Virus record (IMG/VR): IMGVR_UViG_3300008113_006560
Coordinates: 1 to 22,057 of that record
DNA length: 22,057 nt
Source: a virus
Direction: 5' to 3' (one strand)
The position numbers were made by a program, and so were the translations under genes. The notes below the pieces were generated by a model, which was not told the DNA's origin, did no database searches, and worked only from the letters and a program-made list of their open reading frames with translations. Positions 7,789-14,357 of this stretch are shown here, piece after piece (the stretch's first letter is position 1; each line of letters begins with the position of its first letter).

Positions 7789-8246
7789 TTGTTAACCTTA
7801 TTTAATTCTGATTGATAAGTTCTTTTGCGTAATTCAGAAGAGCTGAATCGATGATTGCGAGAGTTGTACCAAATTTTGACACCACGGTCTTCACAGATTT
7901 GTTTACCTGTAAACTCTTTGTCTTTGTATTCTTCACCAATAACACGAACATTAATAGGCAAGAACATTAACAAGTCTTCAAGGTCTTTCTCTGTATCATA
8001 AACAATAATCTCATCAATAAACTTGACAGCAGATAATTGAACATATCGTTCAACGATTGATTGTACAGGTTTGTTTTTAACATCTGGTCGGTCAATCGTT
8101 GGGTCACTTTGAACTGCAACAATTAAATAATCACAAATAGTTTTACATTCAGCCAGCATCAAAATATGACCAGCGTGAAGTAAATCAAAAGTTGAACAGG
8201 TAAAACCAATGGGTTTACCAATCATATTATCAGGGAGCACTAACAT
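7785..8246 (-). CDS. Cytidylyltransferase-like protein (TagD / glycerol-3-phosphate type)
   Basis: This nucleotidyltransferase has 153 aa. The HxGH signature is in STFDLLHAGHI (HAGH 24-27), followed by RYVQLSAVKFIDEI (about 67-80), RVIGEEYKDKEFTGK (about 101-115) and the C-terminal SSSELR (135-140), equivalent to the ISST-x-x-R motif. This layout matches the glycerol-3-phosphate cytidylyltransferase branch, which makes CDP-activated alcohols. In a phage it may supply an activated precursor for modifying a surface structure or metabolite, but the acceptor is unknown. AGAGG lies about 9 bases before the ATG at 8246, which favours that start over an in-frame ATG seven codons later. It overlaps the MazG-like gene by 4 bases. 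Confidence 0.88.
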   Translation of the reverse strand: MLVLPDNMIGKPIGFTCSTFDLLHAGHILMLAECKTICDYLIVAVQSDPTIDRPDVKNKPVQSIVERYVQLSAVKFIDEIIVYDTEKDLEDLLMFLPINVRVIGEEYKDKEFTGKQICEDRGVKIWYNSRNHRFSSSELRKRTYQSELNKVNK

Positions 8247-8248
8247 AT

Positions 8249-8593
8249 TTATTTTACCTCTAATCCGTTTTCATAACCACGAGCATAATCTTCCGCATCC
8301 GCTTCTGCATTTTCTATATCACCATATGGATTATAAAATTCTTCTTTAGCTATTGCAGAATTATATCCTTGTATGTATGGTGCTTGTTCATAGAGAACAA
8401 TTTTATTTCTCTTTTTAACCATAGTTTTTTCCTCTTTGGTAATATTTTTCAAATGTACTGCACCATCTACCATGGTTATACTTAGTACATCACCGGGTTT
8501 CCAACCAAGGTCTTCAATCATTTCATCCGAGAACTGTAATATAGCATCACCATTTTCGCAAATCTCAACAACCTCTGCACTATATCTTTTCAA
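8249..8593 (-). CDS. AbrB/SpoVT-like domain protein with an RMF-like C-terminal segment
   Basis: This 114-aa protein has two parts. Residues 1-50 (EVVEICENGDAILQFSDEM, then LGWKPGDVLSITMVDGAVHL) match the swapped-hairpin AbrB/SpoVT DNA-binding fold. Residues 58-114 (YIQGYNSAIAKEEFYNPYGD, then DYARGYENGLE) resemble ribosome modulation factor-type sequences, with GY-x-x-A, NPY and RGY-x-x-G spacing. Inside the gene an ATG at 8422 is preceded by AAAGAGG at 8431-8437 with an 8-base gap, so the C-terminal half (57 aa) could also be made alone. The N-terminal part may act as a small regulator. Both function calls are by resemblance only. The gene overlaps the end of the dCMP deaminase gene by 14 bases. 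Confidence 0.78.
   Translation of the reverse strand: MKRYSAEVVEICENGDAILQFSDEMIEDLGWKPGDVLSITMVDGAVHLKNITKEEKTMVKKRNKIVLYEQAPYIQGYNSAIAKEEFYNPYGDIENAEADAEDYARGYENGLEVK
8420..8437 (-). promoter_or_regulatory. Internal ribosome binding site and ATG inside the AbrB-like gene
   Basis: AAAGAGG (8431-8437), an 8-base gap and ATG (8420-8422) lie in frame at codon 58, exactly at the junction between the AbrB-like and RMF-like parts. Confidence 0.55.
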
Positions 8594-9092
8594 TTGTTAC
8601 TCCTGATTTTTCAAGAAACGTGATGCCACTATTATCCCTATAAGTGTTCCGATATAGAACACACCCAATACCACTTTGGTAGATAAGTTTGGCACAGTCC
8701 AAACATGGAGCATGGGTAATAAACATAGTAGCACCCAAACCAGATTCGGTAGATTTAGCAAGTTTCGCAATTGCGTTTGTTTCAGCATGAAGCACCTCGG
8801 GTTTAGTTTTTAAGGCATATCTTCTAGCATATCCTAGGTCGGGATCGATATCTTCTTCCTCAAATGGCCATTGTTCGTAAATCTCATCAGGACTCAACCA
8901 GCCGCCGGCATCACTCATATAGTCTTTATACTCACAATTGTTATCCCAACCTGAAGGCATACCATTGTAACCAATTGAAATGATTCTATCATCTTTGACT
9001 ACAATGGCACCAACATGAAGTCTTTTGGCAGAAGACAATTCTGCAAATGTCTCCGCCACTTTCATATAGACTTCTATGAATTTACTTTTCAC
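8580..9092 (-). CDS. cd: dCMP deaminase
   Basis: This enzyme converts dCMP to dUMP, feeding thymidylate synthesis for an AT-rich genome. It has 170 aa. The zinc-site motifs are HAETNA (H102, catalytic E104) and PCLDC (129-133, cysteines 130 and 133). The N-terminal RLHVGAIVVKDDRIISIGYNGMPSGWDNNCE is typical of the T4/eukaryotic dCMP deaminase family. A loop between 55 and 95 (DYMSDAGGWLSPDEIYEQWPFEEEDID... region) is a longer insertion than in compact members. The start overlaps the upstream 54-aa gene by 11 bases. Allosteric control by dCTP/dTTP is known for the family but cannot be judged here. Confidence 0.95.
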   Translation of the reverse strand: MKSKFIEVYMKVAETFAELSSAKRLHVGAIVVKDDRIISIGYNGMPSGWDNNCEYKDYMSDAGGWLSPDEIYEQWPFEEEDIDPDLGYARRYALKTKPEVLHAETNAIAKLAKSTESGLGATMFITHAPCLDCAKLIYQSGIGCVLYRNTYRDNSGITFLEKSGVTIEKI

Positions 9093-9246
9093 TACGTCTT
9101 TCTTTCTGTGATGGTATTGGTTTTTCAGATTCTACCTGAGCATTAATCATCAATCTTTTGTAGATGTTACGTTCAGTATCATTGGTCAAGGTAGCCATGA
9201 ATCGTTTTGTTTGTTTGCTCAGTTTAAAGTTACTATTAGTTTTCAT
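9082..9246 (-). CDS. Small basic protein, 54 aa
   Basis: The ATG at 9246 opens a 54-codon frame, MKTNSNFKLSKQTKRFMATL, continuing with TNDTERNIYKRLMINAQVESE and a charged tail ending at 9082. It is rich in lysine and arginine and probably helical. The arrangement of a basic helix followed by Y-K-R-L-M-I-x-A-Q resembles a small conserved protein of T4-like marine phages of unknown role. It fills the otherwise empty gap between the phosphoesterase and dCMP deaminase genes and overlaps the latter by 11 bases, which supports it being real. Confidence 0.72.
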   Translation of the reverse strand: MKTNSNFKLSKQTKRFMATLTNDTERNIYKRLMINAQVESEKPIPSQKERRSEK

Positions 9247-9270
9247 AATTTAATTCCATTCATTTTGTTT

Positions 9271-10215
9271 CTAAACTTCCATGTATTTCAATTTAAAACG
9301 GTCAGCTCTATCTTCGTAACCATCGTAACCACGGGGATTACAAACGACACGGGTAGAACCAACCATGTAGTCAAAGTCTTCATGTGTGTGTCCGTGAGTC
9401 CACAATTTAATTTGTGGATGATCCATGATGTATTCATCCAATGAAGAACTGTAACCACCATTCATCAATTCTTCCTTTGCATAACGAGGATGAGTAGATG
9501 CTTTGCTTGGTGCATGATGACCAACAACAACAAACTTTTGGTCAAACTTACCTTCAATCACAGTTTGAATATAACCAAACATTTGTTTATGGTCAACAAC
9601 GGCATCTTCGGGACAAAATGTAGAAGGCTGTGAAACTCTTTTATGTCCAATCTCAATGTAACCACCAGATTCTTTGGTAAGATATCGACTACCATTCTTA
9701 CCATCGGGTGTGAAATTTGGATTTTCTTCGTATATTGGAACTTTACGTTCAATCATACGATTAGAATTTGATACACAACGGAAGTCATTCATCATTCCAC
9801 GAATATGCAGTAGAGTCATTTCATCCTCTTTGTTCATATCAGTCCATAATGTACCACCAATGAATGTTACATCATCAATCACTTTAGATTCTTTGTCAAG
9901 CAAATATACATTGCTCAACATATTAGATTCTAACATTGATTTGAGTTTGTTTCCACTTGTAGCAAAATCACCATTGTAGTGTTCATGGTTACCCATAATA
10001 TAAATCACATGAGGAAATTGGAATGAGCAACGCTTGAAGAAATCGGCAATACGATTACTACGAGCGCCTTCTAGGAAGTTGTGTGGGTCGGGTCGACCAA
10101 TGTCAGCAGCTACACAGATATCTCCACCGAGTATTAATACATCGGCATTTTCCGTGTTCTGCAAATTGATATCTGCAAATTCTAGGTGAATGTCAGAGGC
10201 AAGTGCTATTTTCAT
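9271..10215 (-). CDS. Calcineurin-like metallophosphoesterase
   Basis: This two-metal phosphoesterase has 314 aa. All five metal-binding motifs are present: ASDIHLE (D8, H10), GGDI (30-33), GNHEHY (75-80), VGHHAPS (231-237) and HGHTH (274-278). The architecture suits a phosphodiesterase, nucleotidase or protein phosphatase, and the substrate cannot be told from sequence. The ATG at 10215 is chosen because DIH normally lies close to the N-terminus in this family. The 23 extra residues upstream in the open frame would lie across a -10 element and a hairpin. The gene begins a unit just after regA. Confidence 0.88.
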   Translation of the reverse strand: MKIALASDIHLEFADINLQNTENADVLILGGDICVAADIGRPDPHNFLEGARSNRIADFFKRCSFQFPHVIYIMGNHEHYNGDFATSGNKLKSMLESNMLSNVYLLDKESKVIDDVTFIGGTLWTDMNKEDEMTLLHIRGMMNDFRCVSNSNRMIERKVPIYEENPNFTPDGKNGSRYLTKESGGYIEIGHKRVSQPSTFCPEDAVVDHKQMFGYIQTVIEGKFDQKFVVVGHHAPSKASTHPRYAKEELMNGGYSSSLDEYIMDHPQIKLWTHGHTHEDFDYMVGSTRVVCNPRGYDGYEDRADRFKLKYMEV

Positions 10216-10239
10216 AATATAATTTTCTGCTAAGATGCA

Positions 10240-10252
10240 ACCATTATAACAC
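10240..10252 (-). promoter_or_regulatory. Extended -10 promoter element upstream of the phosphoesterase gene
   Basis: On the minus strand this reads GTGTTATAATGGT, an extended -10 (TGTTATAAT) identical over 13 bases to elements at 16918-16930 and 19467-19479. No consensus -35 lies 17 bases upstream, where the sequence falls in a 9-bp hairpin arm. Confidence 0.5.
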
Positions 10253-10262
10253 AAATTTTGAG

Positions 10263-10287
10263 AAGGTGCGGCAAACAACCGCACCTT
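10263..10287 (-). terminator. Hairpin after regA, possible weak terminator or attenuator
   Basis: This is a perfect 9-bp GC-rich stem (10263-10271 with 10279-10287) with a 7-base loop, lying 18 bases beyond the regA stop. No run of T follows on either strand, so it may be an RNA-stabilising or partial termination element rather than a classical intrinsic terminator. Confidence 0.45.
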
Positions 10288-10304
10288 TCAGGCAAACTAT
10301 TTAA

Positions 10305-10718
10305 TTAATAACTATGATTTTCGTTTGGTTTTTTACCGATATTATATTTCGGTACCAATTCCCATTCATCTTTTTCTTTGAAAGCAATAATCTTAATTTG
10401 ATGTAATGGTGCAACATCTTCACCAATTACCTTTGGATTTAAAATCTTAACAAGACCCCATTCTTCCAATAATTTTGCAATTGCATTTCTTCTCTGAACA
10501 TCATTCTCAGAGATATTTGTTGGCTTACCATCCAACGCAAACAGTTCTTTAAAGTGTACCAAATAGTAATGTCCTTGCTTGTGTAATATATGACATGACT
10601 GGTACAGGACCTTTTCTTTGCGAGATGATACACCAATTCGGGTAAGCGTTTCTCTTACCTTCAAAAAATCATCCTGTTCATTGAGTGTAACCTCAACAAA
10701 CTTGGCCAAATCAACCAT
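10305..10718 (-). CDS. regA: RegA translational repressor
   Basis: This RNA-binding repressor shuts off translation of phage early mRNAs at their start sites. It has 137 aa. The similarity to T4 RegA is plain along the chain: DDFLKVRETLTRIGV, KEKVLYQSCHILHKQGHYYLVHFKE, RRNAIAKLLEEWGLV and WELVPKYNIG near the C-terminus. The N-terminus is about six residues longer than in T4 (MVDLAKFVEVTL). AAGGA lies 6 bases before the ATG. In T4 the targets include genes 45 and 44 and regA itself, which lie directly upstream here too. Gene 43 does not follow directly as it does in T4. Confidence 0.97.
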   Translation of the reverse strand: MVDLAKFVEVTLNEQDDFLKVRETLTRIGVSSRKEKVLYQSCHILHKQGHYYLVHFKELFALDGKPTNISENDVQRRNAIAKLLEEWGLVKILNPKVIGEDVAPLHQIKIIAFKEKDEWELVPKYNIGKKPNENHSY

Positions 10719-10719
10719 A

Positions 10720-11103
10720 TCATTTCCTTAATCCACCTGTATCGGCTTGTTCTTTTAATTGTTGGATTTGTTCATTACTAAGTAGGCGTAGAGCTTCACG
10801 AGCTTTGGTGTCTGAAAAACCATAGATGGTCTTAATACATTCTATATCTTCACTTTTTTCAGACTTAACCCACTTTGCAAAAGGTCGTTTTTGTGACCTA
10901 ATCGTATTTAGTAAAAAATCATATTGCAACTTTTTGTCGAGATGGTGGCGTTGGTTGACCTCATTGGCATATCCGATGCAGTCTTTGTGATAGGATAATG
11001 ACCGGTTAACGAGAAATGGAGTATATGACTTTTCTGTGACCTCATCGACAATCAGGTTCTTCTTGCCATACAAAATCTGGTTTACATAATCAAACGGATT
11101 CAT
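10720..11103 (-). CDS. 62: Clamp loader small subunit, T4 gp62
   Basis: This is the non-ATPase subunit of the loader that opens the gp45 ring with gp44. It has 127 aa, shorter than T4 gp62 (187). It is recognised by FDYVNQILYGKK, PFLVNRSLSYHKDCIGYANE, QRHHLDKKLQYDFLLNTIR and the C-terminal YGFSDTKAREALRLLSNEQ. It lies immediately before regA, the T4 order. Its start overlaps the end of the split nuclease gene by 14 bases. Two foreign-looking genes separate it from gene 44, unlike in T4, where 44 and 62 are adjacent. Confidence 0.93.
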   Translation of the reverse strand: MNPFDYVNQILYGKKNLIVDEVTEKSYTPFLVNRSLSYHKDCIGYANEVNQRHHLDKKLQYDFLLNTIRSQKRPFAKWVKSEKSEDIECIKTIYGFSDTKAREALRLLSNEQIQQLKEQADTGGLRK

Positions 11104-11500
11104 AAAATTGTACCAATGTATTTTGTTGTTGAAATTGTGGTTCTTTTACCTCTTCCAATTTTTTCTGTTTATAGTCTAATAAAAACTGTTGATTTTCACT
11201 TCGTGAGGAATGTATTTTATTCATAACCACAGCGAAAGATACATCCATCATCTCACAGAACTGTTCACCCGTTACTATCTTCAGGTAGTCTAGTCCTTCA
11301 TACAAACTAACATTCCTACCAGATGCACCTAGAAAATTGACAACAAAGATTTTAGTTTCATATTCTGAATGTATTTCTTCTAAATGTAATTTCAATCTTT
11401 GATATTTGGCTTTCTCTCCATGTGCCTTCTTTGAGTCCATGTTTCTGAGATTAATCTTTAATTCATACACATAGATTATTCTTTTATCTTCATCTATCAA
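11090..11500 (-). CDS. C-terminal part of a frameshifted PD-(D/E)XK nuclease-like gene
   Basis: The frame is open from 11500, beginning with TTG (LIDEDKRIIYVYELKINL), but coding sense extends upstream to about 11553 as FLLHKPKFGAEVPDYVLIDEDK. Joined to the preceding fragment, this gives PDYVLIDEDKRIIYVYELK, a PD-x(n)-E-x-K arrangement of restriction-endonuclease-like nucleases, followed by NMDSKKAHGEKAKYQRLKLHL and a strand TKIFVVNFLG. The C-terminus is glutamine- and lysine-rich. Without the first 65 residues this fragment lacks the opening helix of the fold. If expressed as a full protein the gene would be about 200 aa. It sits between a small membrane protein gene and gene 62. Confidence 0.7.
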   Translation of the reverse strand: MIDEDKRIIYVYELKINLRNMDSKKAHGEKAKYQRLKLHLEEIHSEYETKIFVVNFLGASGRNVSLYEGLDYLKIVTGEQFCEMMDVSFAVVMNKIHSSRSENQQFLLDYKQKKLEEVKEPQFQQQNTLVQFYESV

Positions 11501-11694
11501 AACATAGTCAGGTACTTCTGCACCAAACTTAGGTTTATGTAACAGAAACTTTCCTGCTCAACAAAGTAACCAAACTTACAACAGGCAGATGCAAGACAAC
11601 TATAAAACTTAGCCGTTTCAAAATCACCTGTCAGTAAATAAATTGGATTATTGTATAAAGCTTTCTCATCTAAATTACGTTCATCAATAATCAT
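11497..11694 (-). CDS. N-terminal part of the same frameshifted nuclease-like gene
   Basis: The ATG at 11694 overlaps the stop of the upstream membrane protein gene by 4 bases. The frame reads MIIDERNLDEKALYNNP, then LTGDFETAKFYSCLASACCK and FGYFVEQES, after which the sense passes to the -1 frame at about 11545-11552 (AAAGTTTC on the minus strand). The remaining 16 codons of this frame (FCYINLSLVQKYLTMF) look meaningless. No canonical X-XXY-YYZ slippery heptamer lies in frame, so a one-base deletion, real or a sequencing error, is more likely than programmed frameshifting. Confidence 0.65.
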   Translation of the reverse strand: MIIDERNLDEKALYNNPIYLLTGDFETAKFYSCLASACCKFGYFVEQESFCYINLSLVQKYLTMF

Positions 11695-11975
11695 AACATT
11701 CTCACTAGGCCAATTGTATCAATTGCGGTTAGCAAGATATAGTTAACAAGCATACCAAAACTTCTCCGAGTCCAAGCAGCCCAAGCGTACATAGCACAAC
11801 CAGTAATCCATATAGGATAGAGAACAAGTAGGGGTGGATGTGGTACCGTGGCAGCCATCGTAATAGCACACCCGATAGATATAGCCCAAGCAAACAACTC
11901 AATAGAAAAGCGAAAACGATTACTAACATAGTCATTACGAATCCATTCTATGGTTGGTGTAAAGATTTTAATCAC
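11691..11975 (-). CDS. Small membrane protein, three helices
   Basis: This 94-aa protein has hydrophobic segments at about 24-43, 48-68 and 73-92, separated by very short loops (PHPP and TRRS). The basic N-terminus and the positive TRR loop suggest the N-terminus lies inside the cell. There is no recognised family. It is inserted between genes 44 and 62, starting within the last codon of gene 44 and overlapping the nuclease-like gene by 4 bases, so it would be translated with the clamp loader genes. Its role is unknown; a minor resemblance to small transporter-like phage proteins is too weak to name. Confidence 0.8.
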   Translation of the reverse strand: MIKIFTPTIEWIRNDYVSNRFRFSIELFAWAISIGCAITMAATVPHPPLLVLYPIWITGCAMYAWAAWTRRSFGMLVNYILLTAIDTIGLVRML

Positions 11976-12829
11976 TTAAACTCCAACGACACCATCAATT
12001 CTGTCAAGCAAGCCACAAGATTAATTTCTTGGTCTGCAACAAATGCTTGTTTGTATTGATAGTCTGCAATAATAATAACTGCTTGCGGAATGGATTGAGG
12101 TTTTAATACTTCATACAAGTTATCATAGAGTTTACGATAGAGTGCAGCTGGGTCAATATCATTACTGGCAACCCATTTACGAATTGCACCAAAGTCTTTA
12201 TCTTTAATGAATTTGATAATGTCATTCAACGACACATCAACAATTTGAGATAGAACACCAGTATCAATCTTACCAAACTTTGAGAACCTTTGCAGTTCAT
12301 TAATGACACGGCGGAAATCTGGAAAGTGTTTCTTGATTAACTCAGCAACAACTGGTGTTTCATAATCAATTTGTTCTTCAGATAAAATCGTTTGAATAGT
12401 CTTAAAGAATTGACCAGCCATAGATGACTTCTCAGAAGCTTTAAGTGTGAATTCAATGACCGCACACCGACTGTGTAGAGGTTCAATGATTTTGTTTTTG
12501 AAGTTACAAGTAAAGATGAATGAGCAGTTGCCAGCAAATTCTTCAATTGCATTTCGAAAAGCTGCCTGAGCATTTGCAGACAGATAGTCAGCCTCATCGA
12601 TGATGATGACTTTACGACCACCAGAAAAAGACATTGATGATGCATAGTTGGTGATTTTGTTTCTGACCATATCAATGCCGTTCTCATCAGAACCATTGAT
12701 AATCATAAAATCACAACCGATTTCATTACACATGGCTTTCGCCACAGTAGTCTGACCAACGCCTGCACCGCCAGTAAGTAAAAGATTAGGTATGTTCTTC
12801 TGTAATATAATTAAATTCGTATCAGTCAA
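11972..12829 (-). CDS. 44: Clamp loader ATPase subunit, T4 gp44, with altered Walker A and missing N-terminus
   Basis: This is the AAA+ subunit that loads the gp45 clamp using ATP. It has 285 aa (T4 gp44 is 319). Recognisable parts are INGSDENGIDMVRNKITNYAS (about 44-64), Walker B VIIIDEADYL (74-83), sensor-1-like FTCN (106-109), the SRC arginine finger motif (120-122) and KKHFPDFRRVINELQRFSK. Two things are odd. The usual Walker A GxxGxGKT reads GGAGVGQTT (20-28), with glutamine in place of the essential lysine. The segment with the KYRP box before the P-loop is also absent, as only about 18 residues precede the P-loop. The start is a TTG (12829) that overlaps the stop of the upstream gene. 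A damaged or mis-sequenced gene is possible. Confidence 0.88.
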   Translation of the reverse strand: MTDTNLIILQKNIPNLLLTGGAGVGQTTVAKAMCNEIGCDFMIINGSDENGIDMVRNKITNYASSMSFSGGRKVIIIDEADYLSANAQAAFRNAIEEFAGNCSFIFTCNFKNKIIEPLHSRCAVIEFTLKASEKSSMAGQFFKTIQTILSEEQIDYETPVVAELIKKHFPDFRRVINELQRFSKFGKIDTGVLSQIVDVSLNDIIKFIKDKDFGAIRKWVASNDIDPAALYRKLYDNLYEVLKPQSIPQAVIIIADYQYKQAFVADQEINLVACLTELMVSLEFK

Positions 12830-13019
12830 TAGATTTTGGAAAAGGCCAACTCAACTCACCTTCAATCTCTTTGATACGTCCTTCCAAAACACTAATTGCA
12901 GTATTGAAATGACCAGTACCTTCTTCATGTGGTTTGTATTTATTTCTCAAAACTTCAATTTCTTTTTTCAATACAGAAACATATTCAGTTTTGTCCACCC
13001 AAGTTCTTATTTCACCCAT
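12822..13019 (-). CDS. Small coiled-coil protein between genes 45 and 44
   Basis: This 65-aa charged protein contains two helical stretches (DKTEYVSVLKKEIEVLRNKY and TAISVLEGRIKEIEGE) joined by a PHEEGTGH turn, suggesting a helical hairpin. The pattern resembles a small conserved protein found next to the clamp gene in some T4-like phages. It starts 3 bases after the gp45 stop (ATG at 13019) and overlaps the start of gp44 by 8 bases. Its last residues (LSWPFPKSID) look unrelated to the helices and may mark a junction where upstream gene 44 sequence was lost. Its function is unknown. Confidence 0.72.
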   Translation of the reverse strand: MGEIRTWVDKTEYVSVLKKEIEVLRNKYKPHEEGTGHFNTAISVLEGRIKEIEGELSWPFPKSID

Positions 13020-13021
13020 GA

Positions 13022-13705
13022 TTAGGCCTTTTCAAACTTAGAACCAGCTTCAGTTGTAATCCAATACTGTAAAGGAATCTTTTTGTTTGTGAAGTGTGAA
13101 ATGCCTTTAGATGAGATTTTAACATCATAAGCACCAGCCAAAACTTTGGTGATGTTTTCAGTTTTAAATACCATGCGATACTTATCACCATTACCTTTTG
13201 CAATTTCAAGTGCATCGGTGTGAGCAGCATCATTTGAGGTATCTAGTGTGATGATATTAATTGTTTCACCATTCGATTCGATCCCAATGTGAGGTGAACC
13301 TAGAACAGATGCACTACGCAAAATCCAATCAAAGTCTTCAGCTGTCATCTGAAAAGAAATCTCAGGGTCAGGCATTTGTAATTGTTTCTCTGGCGGTAAC
13401 GTGAGCATAGATGAATCGCAGAAACGATAATTGGTTTTACTACGACCTTTGTTACCAATGATAACAGCAGACTTTTCAGTAAACTCAAAAGTTGGAGTAT
13501 CTTTGTGTAAAGATACAACAGAAAGAAATTCGTTTAAATTGTAAACGCCAAAATTGGTAGTAATTTCTTCATTGATGGTAACTTCGGCCAAGATATTCTT
13601 ACCAGAAGATACAGTCTTTAGAACTTTACCTTTCTTAAAGTAAATGCCTTGATTGATGTTACCAAAGTTTTTTAGAACACTCAAGGTGTCATTAGATAGT
13701 TTCAT
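13022..13705 (-). CDS. 45: Sliding clamp, T4 gp45
   Basis: This is the ring-shaped trimeric processivity factor for gp43, also used for late transcription in T4. It has 227 aa, the same length as T4 gp45 within a residue. It is recognised from MKLSNDTLSVLKNFGNINQG at the N-terminus, which matches MKLSKDTTALLKNFATINSG of T4, with two clamp domains following. GGAG lies 6-7 bases before the ATG. A promoter is present just upstream (13735-13763), so genes 45, 44, 62 and regA probably form one unit. RegA is known to repress this gene in T4. Confidence 0.95.
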   Translation of the reverse strand: MKLSNDTLSVLKNFGNINQGIYFKKGKVLKTVSSGKNILAEVTINEEITTNFGVYNLNEFLSVVSLHKDTPTFEFTEKSAVIIGNKGRSKTNYRFCDSSMLTLPPEKQLQMPDPEISFQMTAEDFDWILRSASVLGSPHIGIESNGETINIITLDTSNDAAHTDALEIAKGNGDKYRMVFKTENITKVLAGAYDVKISSKGISHFTNKKIPLQYWITTEAGSKFEKA

Positions 13706-13734
13706 AATTTCTCCACAAAAAAATAATATAAATG

Positions 13735-13763
13735 ATTATACAACATTAACGAATGAATTGCAA
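13735..13763 (-). promoter_or_regulatory. Sigma70-type promoter upstream of gene 45
   Basis: TTGCAA (13758-13763) and TATAAT (13735-13740) are separated by 17 bases. The -35 lies in the end of the kinase gene. The leader to the gene 45 start is about 20-25 bases and contains GGAG. Confidence 0.65.
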
Positions 13764-14357
13764 CAGCTGTTTCACTTTATTACCTAGTTCATTAACTGTG
13801 CCATCGTTGTCTATGGTATAATTAAATTCAGAACCAATCCAATCCCATTCCGATTGGTGTATGCCTTTGTCTTTCATTCCCATAATTGCTGATGAAAAGC
13901 CGGCAGCTGCATCTTCGGCAAGTTTGTACCAATCAGGTTCTTCACCTCGCCCGACACGCACAATTACTCCACCGTTTTGTTGAATGTAGTTTATCTCATT
14001 TTTAAATCGAACATCAGTAACAACTACATCTTTACCTTTTGCACGATTCAATAATGAGATAACCCATACATCTTGGTGAAACACATTTCTTCCTGCTTCT
14101 GTGCCCATCAATTGTAATGCCAAGCGTGGCGTAAAAGAATAACCAAATTTTTCACTCCAGAAAGAATCTGGTTCTTCACGCCACTTGCGAGAAACTTCAG
14201 TATCACCCTCAAGCATCTCTCTTGGCCAACCGAACATTATTGAGCAGGCATCCTTTAAAGGTTTGGCAAAACTATCTTTGGTGAATCCATGAACTTCAAG
14301 GATATCACCAACTGTCCCTTTACCAGAACCGATAAAACCTACCAGCCCTATAATCAT
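13746..14357 (-). CDS. Deoxynucleoside monophosphate kinase (T4 gp1-like)
   Basis: This P-loop kinase phosphorylates dNMPs to dNDPs for phage DNA synthesis. It has 203 aa. It begins MIIGLVGFIGSGKGTVGDIL with P-loop GFIGSGKGT (7-15), followed by SFAKPLKDACSIMFGW, RLALQLMGTEAGRNVF and DVVVTDVRFKNE, the arrangement typical of phage dNMP kinases. The ATG at 14357 forms an ATGA overlap with the glycosyltransferase stop. The longer open frame upstream of it is a shadow of that gene. The function is well supported, though whether modified nucleotides are substrates is unknown. Confidence 0.88.
   Translation of the reverse strand: MIIGLVGFIGSGKGTVGDILEVHGFTKDSFAKPLKDACSIMFGWPREMLEGDTEVSRKWREEPDSFWSEKFGYSFTPRLALQLMGTEAGRNVFHQDVWVISLLNRAKGKDVVVTDVRFKNEINYIQQNGGVIVRVGRGEEPDWYKLAEDAAAGFSSAIMGMKDKGIHQSEWDWIGSEFNYTIDNDGTVNELGNKVKQLLQFIR

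Noticed and set aside
11540-11560. Programmed -1 frameshift site in the nuclease-like gene
   Set aside because: The zero-frame codons GAA AGT TTC do not form an X-XXY-YYZ heptamer, and no strong downstream hairpin was noticed; a one-base deletion is simpler.
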